DNA of 64,000 nt, taken from assembly GCA_012295275.1 (NCBI GenBank), contig CM022678.1, forward strand, positions 13,898,759-13,962,758, written 5' to 3'. A model generated the notes under the pieces. The model was not told where the DNA came from, did no database searches, and worked only from the letters and a program-made list of their open reading frames with translations. Below, piece after piece: positions 54,601 to 64,000 of the stretch (within the stretch, counting starts at the first letter, position 1; each line of letters opens with the position of its first letter). The position numbers and the translations under genes were made by a program. This DNA comes from Chrysomallon squamiferum (lineage: Eukaryota > Mollusca > Gastropoda > Neomphalida > Peltospiridae).

Positions 54601-57600
54601 TGCTAATGTGCACTCACTTTAAGCATTCATACACTGCACTTTATGTAAATCTTTTTAAACATTTAATGATTCCTCTTCCAAAATAAATTATTTCCATCTG
54701 CTGCTGTTTATTACTAGAAGATTAAAAAGTAAAAAAAATAAAATAAAAAAATTACTAAACATTTTTCTTTACAAAACAGGCATGTATGTATAATTTGTTC
54801 AATAATACATATATATTCAAAGTTTGTAAAACTGTTCAAAAGTAAGTGATTACATTTAGTTCCTTGAAAACTAAAATTTCCCTGACACTTCTAATAAAAA
54901 CTGGCAGTGAGCAGGAACACTGCTTTGTAAATGGAAAAATATAATTTCCTGTTCAATAATATTTATTGCTATTTATATATTAAATAATAGTTGGGCTTTG
55001 GGAAAGATTTTTCACTATCAAAACTCTGGACAAAACCTTTGCAGTGATCTGCATTTTTGGTGTTAGTCACCTAGTGAAGTTCTGTTCACTAAAAATAAAA
55101 TACAGACACAGGTATTGATGGTAATTGCTAACCTTATAGGGTTGCCAGATTTGTTAATATACATTCATTTCTAATTATCACCTATATAACAAATATTGTA
55201 TTGAACTAATTTAACTATTAGTGATTATTAAATTTTTTGTATTTTCAGCAGCCAACATACTGCCTAATATTTTAACAAAACTATAGAACATGGCATACCT
55301 TGTATTTTAAAATAATACCATAAAGCCAAAAATAACTAACACCATTTCTGAAAAACTGTCTAGGAAGAATGATATATAATCTGTAAATTATCATAACAAC
55401 TAATAGAAATTATTCATAATAACTAAGTATATTACATTAACATATACAATGGAATCCATTTCAAAATACAAAGACTAACATAATTAAAATGTAAAAGTTC
55501 AAATGCAACACATTATTAAATATAAACATTAATTATTAATAAAACACAGCTTTGGGTAAGGTGGATGGATAAACTAAAGATGACTATTGTCTAATTATCA
55601 AAATTTGTCAACAAGGTTTCTTGGAATGCTGATGCAAAATCTTTTAACTAATGAAAACTTGGGATCAATCTAGCAAATACTGATTTATTGTAATGTTAGA
55701 AAAGTGGAACCTTCTTATGGAATAAAACAGTATATGACTTACTGGGGCAAAATATTGTAATTTTTGTCAGTCATCTAAAATGAAAACAATAAAGTGAAGC
55801 TCTGTTCCAACTGAGAGAAGGGTATTGACAGTAATGACTAACCTTATAGCATTGCCAAGTTTATTAATACGTGATTCTTCTAGAAAAACATGTCAGAATG
55901 AGAACAAACTAGGTCCAAAATTAAAAAAATTTCTTCTTCAGAAAATGACTTTTGTGTTTATTTGGAATGGTTAATGGTCTAATCATCTTGTGACAAAGAA
56001 AGGGTTTTTTAGGGGTTCTTGTTTGTTTTTTAAATGGATATTAATGCTGATGTACTAAACATGTTTCAGAAAACAGAAATTTAACTAAAACATGGCAACA
56101 TGTCTTGCTATGACTTTTTCCAATGCCACAATTAACTCCTCAAAGATGCTGTGGTTTTCTGCTGAACCCATTGGAAGGATCATGTCATAACAAAATTTAT
56201 TGTTACATTTAAAAGAAAGATCTGGTCTTATTATTAGCAGTTTGTCTGTCAACCAAGCATTTGACAAGGCTCACATACTTCAGAAGTTGTAAGAAGACTT
56301 CTGAATAATATTTCACAATAAATTTCAAAGAAAACAATTAAATTTGAGGAAATAAAAAAACAAAAAATAATAATAATAACTAGTATATGCCTCTCTATTG
56401 CTGTTATACAAGGCAAGGCCAGCTGCTACAGACTTTCATGGTTAAATAATTAAAAACCATGTTAAGAAGCACTTTAAAAAACCCAACATTAAATAGTATT
56501 TATTTTCTTTTATTTTTTTCATTCATTTACTTATGTTTTATTTATTCATTTATTTTTTAATTCATTTTATTTACATTTTTTATTTTCATTTATTTTTAAA
56601 AAATGTAAATGTCTATTTACTTATTTAATATTATTATTATTCTTAGTGTTATGTTATCTCATTACAAATGATGTATGAGCAACAGTATTTCTGCTTTATT
56701 ATGATTATATCAGAAAATAAGATCCATCAGTTTTAACAGGGTTATGGCATGATAAATACTAGAGACAGAACACTTAAAACACAGAAAATGGCTTTCAAAA
56801 TATTTGATTTATTTTGATTTAATTACCTTAGTTACCATGGACAATTTAAAGATTTCAAAGTTTTCATACTGCTAAAATGAATACAGTATCTTTATTTGAA
56901 GAAAATAATGCAGATGGCTTAATTAGTTTATAATTACTACCATTGCTAAGAAAAGTCAAGAACTGCACTAACCATTATTCTTTGGTTTACATGACACATC
57001 TGAAGTAAACCAGTGAATGGCTTAAAATAAAATATTTGTTAGATATAACTAGTAATAAAATGTTAATTATCCCTGTATAATTTCCACCAGGGTTACTAAA
57101 AAGAAAAATACATTACTCTGATAGAGCTAATTAAATGGGCTGATAAAACACTATAAAAATAATTGGTTATGTAATTACTATATTTTATTAAAAGGCTCTA
57201 ACCCACATACTATGCCTTAATTTTCTTTACATCTTTTTGATAATGGCATAGACACAAAGGGTGCAGGTCAAAATATACCTGTAGTCCAGTGAAAATAATC
57301 CTGCATTTTGAAACAGTATTTTGCTTTCTAAATTATTCATCTGAAAAATACTTTGTTGTTGTTGGGGTTTTTTTAGATATAAAAGTGTTTTTTAATCTCT
57401 GAAGTGTAACAGAAGTAAAAAAAGTGATGAAAATTGTGAAGCTTAGTAAAGTGATTACTGATCACAGAATCTTATCACACCTCCATTACATTAATTTTGT
57501 CAGTCAATTATTACATCATGGCAAAAAAATGCTGACAAACAGCTTCATAAATACATCATATTCTAATTAGTTTTTGATTGAGAATGAAAGAAAAAGCACA

Positions 57601-57674
57601 TAACTGAATATATTTTATTGCAAATGTAGGTAGCACACTGAAATAATTCAGCCAGTACTTTTAGCACATATGTA

Positions 57675-57805
57675 ATGTAGAAAGTCTTTGCAAACAGGGC
57701 TAGTATTTCATTTAAGAAGATTCATTTAATATACATATTAATGAGAATCATGATCAAGAAAGTCTTTGCAAACACAGCTAGAATATTCATTTAAGAAAAT
57801 TCATT
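57675..57805. repeat. Short tandem duplication of about 80 bp
   Basis: GAAAGTCTTTGCAAACAGGG, then ATTCATTTAATATACA, repeated as GAAAGTCTTTGCAAACACAG, then ATTCATTTAATGTCAC. Confidence 0.7.
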
Positions 57806-60667
57806 TAATGTCACTGGTAGTCACTGATCACAATTAATTTAATTATCATAATGTTATCCTTGTTCATATTCATAAGTAATTGAGTTACTTTCACAGTCAT
57901 TGTTCATATGAATAGATTAGCCAAACACAATTCAGGGGTCCACATCTCTGTCATCCACATTGATTCATTGTAAGTTACCAAGGCACTTCATCATGCAGAT
58001 TGCCTCATTAAACATGTTATATCCAGCAAGCAGCAGTGATGGCACAAATAGTAGGTATGGCAGACTGTTTCATTTAATTCAATCACTGTAAAAAATGTTC
58101 AAAACTGGTGTTTTTTTTTAACCTGGCTTACAATCAACCTGTAACATTATGAATTGCATGGAAATAAAGATGAATATTTTTCTCTTGAATTGTGTTTTAT
58201 TTGTTTGATTATGAGTTATTCAGTGAATTCGTAATCCGCATTTGGACAATGTGACATTTTAAATACAGACAGCAGTGCATGCATTGTTGAATTGGACAGC
58301 AAAAACTGGACTCCAACTTCTGTAGCGTCCGACACTGGAAGTGTACATGGATATATGGCTATATATGAACTTTCTAATGATATGTAGGAATAAAAGAAAA
58401 ATGTTTTTCTTGAAAAATACACTTCAGATTTAAATTACAATAATATTCCAAACATTTCTGGTATCATTTGAAAGATTGTTCAATTTCCTCTTGAATGTTA
58501 TTTTTAACTAATCATAACATTCATTCTTTTTCCAACATAACATCTGCTACCACTGACCAGTTGACAATTTTATTGCTCAAAATGGTACCAAATGTGCAAT
58601 ACACTTTACCTTAGTAAGTCACTTATTATGATCATTTAATTAACGTTTCTTATAAAAGTATTCAAGAGCTCTTTTAATTTTTTTCTAATTATTTTGTATA
58701 TATTTTGGTCCAAAAAAGATTCACAAACACGAAACAGAACTTAATAAATCAACTTAAAAAGAAACAAGTTTTGTTCAATACAACTGCTATTGTGTAAATG
58801 CCAAGTACAAACTCGGTATTGCACTGATCATATCCAAACATTTACAATAGAACAGTTTATTGTCTTTATTCATGTTAGTTTTTAAAGTATGGCTATTTAT
58901 GTGTTTGACTATTTGATGATTTTCTGTTCATGTCTGCACAAGTCATTTTGGTCTTTTCCTCATGTTTGAAGAATTGTATCATTAAGCAGAATATGACGAT
59001 CATTGTCAAAAATATTACAGATGCTCTCTAGGTGCAGTAAATTCAGGCTTTTAAATTCCAAACACTGATCATCAGAAATGGAATGAGACATTTGTCATTT
59101 TAAGTATTTGTTTTTTGTTTTTTCACAATGATATTTTTTAGTATCACATACACTGCCTTGAAAATCTGCAAGGTACTCCTTGTGGTATTAGTAAAACAGA
59201 CCTCATACATGGTCACTGCCATTTGTTAATTAATCAAGTTAATGTTTGCTATTTTGTTTTTGTTTTTTCTGTGCTTTTTGGAGTATCAAATTATAATGTT
59301 AATATAAATTTAATAAGTTATATATATATTAAACAATACACTGTTAATGACACAGATTACAGACGGTATCTAAAATAAAAAAACAACAACAAAAAAACAA
59401 GGGAGAAAAGTTTCATCCCTCTGCTAAATGCTTATAAAAGCAAAGCCAAAGTTTCAAATTCACTCTCCCATGACCTCCATGTTTATTGAACAGAACCACT
59501 GTCATGTGGAACTGACTGCTTATTGCTGCCCAAAACCAGAGGTTGAATTTTAACCCTGAAGCCCATAGATGCAATATTCCTGTAAATGCAGGTGAAAACC
59601 ACGGTATCAAAGAGAAAAATGAAGCCACACAAGTCAACAAATTTCAAAGCTGTTTTAGTTTGTCACACTAAACTCACCATATCTTGTCCTTTAATTAACA
59701 CAACTTTACCATTTACAAACTGCCTTTAAAAACTGTCATCGCATATTTAGATGGTCAAACCAAACTTTAATTATTTGCATATATTGGCAGTTAAAGGCAG
59801 TTTATTTACTTATTATAATTATTAATATATATTTATTTAGTAGTTGTCATTATTTTATTTTATATATAGGAACTAGATAATCTCAAGATTACACATATAT
59901 AAAAAACACTACATTAATAAAATATCTATAATTAATATAATAAAAGAAATGTATCTAATGAAACACAGTTTGATAGATAACTGGGATTTGCGCAGTGAAT
60001 GGAATGCACACTTTTAACCTTAAGTGTGGCTTATGGGAAGTCTCCTCAAAGCTACCTCAAAATCCATAAAAATTCACTATATGGATGTTGGCAATTTGAA
60101 CAGGGTCTTCACTTCTGTGTGTACATATTTTGTATGTGTACGTGTGTCTCCACATAAAATTATTTACTTTGCTAAGAAGCAGAAAAACAAAAATGCAATA
60201 CCTTGGCACAACTATATCTACATTAGTACTTATGTAAGTACCATTGTATGAACATTTTTAAGGCCACCAATTATTGTTTTACCACTGAACAGTTACAGTA
60301 AGCAATAATAAAAGCAAACTTGTCATTTTAAGTAATTCACATATTTTTAACTTATTTCTATTTTCCATGGCCTCCCTTACATCAAGCACAGGTGATAAGC
60401 AAGATTGACAAACCCTACCTTTTACCCTTACCCTTCCCAAGTGTTGAAATAATCGTTTTTGTCTGTCTCACAGTTTGTTTAATTGTCGCTGTTATCATCT
60501 GTCTCACTATCAAATCCTTGAAAAAATATTATTCAAACACTCAAAATTTGCACAGTCACATTTTTAAAACTTGATTCATTTTTGCTTGAAGTGTTGATTA
60601 GCTCCCTCACAGAAAATGCCAACAGTGGTCAGATGATTGATAACTTTTGTTTGCAGTCAAACAGCAA

Positions 60668-60765
60668 GTGAAATAAAATAAAATAAAATAAAATAAATAA
60701 ATAAATAAATAAATAAATTAAATAAAATAAAAAAACAAACAAATAAATAAAATAATTATAAACCT
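60668..60765. repeat. (AAAT)n and (AAAAT)n simple repeat
   Basis: A/T tetra- and pentanucleotide run just downstream (in gene orientation) of the minus-strand terminal exon. Confidence 0.9.
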
Positions 60766-61035
60766 CAAAAACAAATTTGCTTTGATATTTTTATTTATTT
60801 ATTTTATTTTATTCTCTGAAATTAATAATGACAGAATATTATTTTTGTTATATTTTCCCTTTTTGTTTTTCTTTTTTTTAACATAATTAAATATCTTTCT
60901 ATAAAATATTTTTTGTTAAGTTCACACTTATAAACAATTTTACAATTTAATTTTAAATATATATTCATTTGTAACAGATTTTTCAAATTCCTGTAAATGT
61001 CAATCAGTTATACACAATACACTGCTTGATGATAA

Positions 61036-61218
61036 TTATGTTTGTGTTAATTTGCTTTCTTCAGTAATCTTATTTAATTCTTGTTCTACTGAACTGACAA
61101 AAGCTGGGAATGTTGGGTCTGCCAGGCAGAGTCTAACCATGGTACTGATATTCTCTTGAGATAGGTCACACTGTTGATATGCAGAAGGAAGACTGGCCTT
61201 CACCTTACCTGTAATTAC
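61036..61218 (-). CDS. 3'-terminal coding exon of an unidentified minus-strand gene (partial)
   Basis: On the - strand an acceptor (TTTTACTATAG) is followed by 60 open codons and a TAA. Reading from the acceptor in phase 0 gives VITGKVKASLPSAYQQC, then DLSQENISTMVRLCLADP, TFPAFVSSVEQELNKI and a polar end. Amphipathic helices with a clear Leu/Val pattern, balanced codon use and a clean acceptor make this look like a genuine conserved C-terminus, perhaps of a helical-repeat protein. I do not recognise the family. Poly-A signals on this strand are available in the A/T-rich tract near 60785-60815. No upstream exon was identified between 61219 and the right edge, so the rest of the gene probably lies beyond the window. 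Confidence 0.6.
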   Translation of the reverse strand, partial: VITGKVKASLPSAYQQCDLSQENISTMVRLCLADPTFPAFVSSVEQELNKITEESKLTQT

Positions 61219-61389
61219 CTATAGTAAAAAAATAAATTAATGTGTACTAATAACAGAATTATCATAAATATTATCACTGAAATAAGATACAATAAAATGT
61301 GGGTGATTGTTTGTTAACATAATTATAAAAATAGAACTGCCTGCAATAAGCAGTAAATCTGAAAATTGCTTCTAATATTTTACTAACTA

Positions 61390-62290
61390 CCTGTCTACTC
61401 TAATGTTAAATCCTAACAATAAATCATAACTGTAACACTAACTATAACAATAATCCTAAACAAAATGCAACTGAAAGAACTCAACTGATCCAGAATCAAA
61501 ACTTTGACCTTAATCCTTAGTAACTTAATCTTAATCTTAATTCTGATATAGGAAGAATCCTTTAATAATACAAACTGACTTGATAACCTTCACCCTAAGC
61601 TTTGCTATTCTGACAAAGGATTATTGTTTTGGTAGTGTTTAAGGTACATATCTGTGTTTTGGGCATAACTTTAGGTTATGCATAGTTAAAGTTAGGGCTT
61701 TTTTTTTTTTTTAAACTGTCTTCTTAATAATTATGTTACATAAAATATTACAAGTGTTTAACTTACAGTTATAATTGGTGTCCTTCTGTTTTGGCAATGC
61801 TAGTGGGAATATGGTTATACATAATATTAGTTATTTTAGTTATGATTAGGGTTATGGCAACATTAATCATAAAGGTATCCTAAGCTAAATGCAGCTGAAA
61901 GGACTCAATTTATAAAACACCTAAAGATAACATGAAATTCAAATCGATATAGTGCCCATACTTAACAAGCTAATACTGTCATAACATTAATTGTAACAGA
62001 AATCTCAACACCAAAATGATAACACTAATCCTAACCTTACCCCTAATTCTCACCCTAATAGCAATCCCAACCCTGAACAAGGATATGAATACTAATCATG
62101 ACTGAAACAAAAATCCTGTCCTTCTCTTATAACATAGTTATAATCGTATGTATGAAAGTAATCATGTTCCTAACATAAACCTCAACCCTGAACCCTAAAA
62201 CTAAGGCTAAATCTAGCCTTAATGCTAACCATGTCTTATACTTAGCCATAAACTTGATGCTAACCCCAAACGTAACCATAATAACAGCTG
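61390..62290. repeat. Degenerate CCCTAA-like tract, block 2
   Basis: CTAACC-type words in the same orientation as block 1 (for example ATCCTAACCTTACCCCTAAT and CTCAACCCTGAACCCTAA), with unrelated sequence around 61600-61850. Confidence 0.6.
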
Positions 62291-62779
62291 ATATCCAGGA
62301 TTACATACATTTTCTGTATGTTATGTTTCCTCTTGTAAAACAATTTTCATAGTGTTAATAACAGAAATTAGTGTTATTCTTCTGTATTCATTGCTTTTTG
62401 TTATGTTTATCTCCAGTATTCCAAGTTAAGGAGCAACTTCGTCCAACAGTTGTTATCTAACCTACTGATGCACAGATTTTCTTTGCATAAGCTGCAGCTA
62501 TAGACTGTCTTGCATCTTTTTGTCAAATCACTGTTCTTAACCTCAGTATTTTGTTGCTTGGCTTTCAGATACTTTGAACAAAATAAACATGAAATGAACT
62601 GGATGCTTATCCTGCTTTGTTTTCGGCAATAGTATAATCTAAATGGGAAACTCTCCAGCTGATATTTTGTCCTCTTGGTTATAGATGTCTCTAGTTTGTG
62701 GCTCATATTATGGCCATTAAGGTATATGTGCTTCCAGTTTAAGGCAGATATTTTGAACACTAGGATTCTTTGGATTAAA

Positions 62780-63110
62780 TATCTAACATTAACCTTAACC
62801 TAACCTTGTGTATACGAATATTAATCCTTTCATTAAAACAAATAATTTTAGCTCTAACATTAAACCTAACCCTAAGCATAACTAAGACAAGAAAGATTTT
62901 AATCTTAATGCTAATCTTAAACTAAGCTTAATTTCAAACAAAACTGTAGTCTTACACAAATAATAACCCTAATCCCAATGGCCATGTTCCTGAACTATCA
63001 TATTTAAAAATATCATTAACATGTCATTGACAAAAGGTATCTTTATAAATGTTGTTAGCATACCATATCACTATATTAACAGCAGTCCTAACCCTGTTGT
63101 CAACAGTGCC
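62780..63110. repeat. Degenerate CCCTAA-like tract, block 3
   Basis: ACCTTAACCTAACC, AAACCTAACCCTAAGC, ATAACCCTAATCCCAA and CCTAACCCTG, same orientation as blocks 1 and 2. Confidence 0.55.
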
Positions 63111-64000
63111 ATTTATTAACTTCTGTCACAACAAAGCTTGACACACATTCCACACTACATATAAAATGATATGCTCATGATAACTAGCACCATCTGCTAA
63201 TTTTACAGATTCTGGCTATAAAGTTTTTGTCATTATTTTGGATTATTTTCTTATTGTAGGTCAGCCATTTTTACTTGCTAACTAACTATTAGTTCATGAA
63301 ATGAAATTAATAAATACATATAATAGATAAAATATTACAACTTCCAACCAAGATTAACTAAGAACAGCTATTTGGATTATGTTATTCTATGTTCATTTCT
63401 GTTCATGCTGATGTATATTTATTTATATAACTTAGTAAAATAAGAAAGCTGGCTGAAAAACACTTTTATCTGCAGAAATTTCCTAGCATTTTAGATTAAA
63501 GCATTTCCAGACCAATTTTATTTCTGAAGCTTCTAGAGTGGTTTATGAGGCATCCATGGAAATTTCTATTGGCATTTAATAATTTGCAGACAATTCTTTT
63601 TGTAACAGCATATCACTGAAACCTTTGACATTTTTCTAAGGCACAATGAAAAAGGTCATGATGGACACAATATAAACATTTTACAGTTTTGCATATAGAC
63701 TCTTTATATTCAGAACGTGATTCAACCATTTAGATAATTTTGTGTGTATGTGTCCAAGTTGGTTTTATGCAGGAAAATCAAAAGATCGCAAAATGACTCC
63801 TGTATGATAGTAATAATTTTCAAAGAAAATAAACATCAGTTTTATGCTTGATACAGTTAGTTGTAATAAATGAAAGATTACTGTTATGCAATTAAAAGTG
63901 AGCTGAGTACAGCATAATTATATGATATATTTAACCATAACACGAATACAATTTAGTGCATGTTTACTGCAATAATTATATATTGTTTTTAACAAAATAC

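Larger units (their letters stand above)
54601..61035. other. Long gene-poor region
   Basis: AT-rich with short imperfect duplications: 55080-55160 against 55815-55870 share CTAACCTTATAG and TTGCCA words, and there is a tandem pair at 57675-57805. Small open frames (for example 60392-60574, with one hydrophobic stretch) lack supporting features. Confidence 0.5.
61219..64000. other. Right-hand region, presumably intron of the minus-strand gene; no exon recognised
   Basis: Contains CCCTAA-like blocks 2 and 3 and a repeat-like - strand stretch (62407-62760) with broken frames. If the exon at 61036-61218 is real, this is its upstream intron and further exons lie beyond the edge. Confidence 0.45.

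Noticed and set aside
60392-60574. 60-aa frame with one hydrophobic segment
   Set aside because: Short, isolated, no conserved residues and no splice context.
62407-62760. 117-aa minus-strand frame
   Set aside because: Composition looks like random translation of repeat DNA; alternative frames look equally protein-like but contain stops.

Overview
The window is animal nuclear DNA: AT-rich, intron-rich with GT/AG introns, loaded with CA, CT, GA, ATT and TCTG/TCTA microsatellites, and holding Ty3/gypsy, hAT and other inverted-repeat transposon relics. Divergent cadherin-like genes, an iduronate-2-sulfatase, an SLC16-type carrier and a divergent rhodopsin-class receptor together suggest a bilaterian. 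A lophotrochozoan, probably a mollusc, is my best guess; this is inference from repeat style and protein families, not a database result.

Region 0-37.4 kb is a head-to-tail cluster of three paralogous single-pass cadherin-like genes on the + strand: gene 1 (enters from the left edge, ends 8336), gene 2 (about 13.0-27.8 kb) and gene 3 (29507-37354, complete with signal-peptide exon). I rebuilt them exon by exon; phases close and the frame stays open from exon to exon. They share about five cadherin-like repeats, a Thr-rich or Thr/Pro-rich stem, one membrane helix and a short tail. The tails of genes 1 and 2 end in a shared motif around D-x-F-W and G-D-H-x-E-D-G, with a weaker version in gene 3. 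Introns carry most of the repeats: a 35/32-bp minisatellite (gene 1); a decayed Ty3/gypsy element, a TIR-element copy and a complete-ended hAT element with an 8-bp target duplication (gene 2); and a second TIR-element copy with a 9-bp target duplication (gene 3).

Region 38.7-40.2 kb is an intronless iduronate-2-sulfatase gene on the - strand, convergent with cadherin gene 3. It is head-to-head, 1.1 kb away, with a five-exon SLC16/monocarboxylate-transporter-like gene (+, 41337-49764). Region 52.4-53.6 kb is a single-exon class A GPCR (+). From 53.6 kb to the right edge the DNA is mostly non-coding, with degenerate CCCTAA-like tracts and one convincing 3'-terminal exon of an unidentified - strand gene (61036-61218).

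The genes do not form an obvious pathway. The coherent unit is the tandem cadherin-like family, which looks like local duplication followed by divergence, intron change and transposon loading. All homology calls come from reading the sequence by eye; no search was run.
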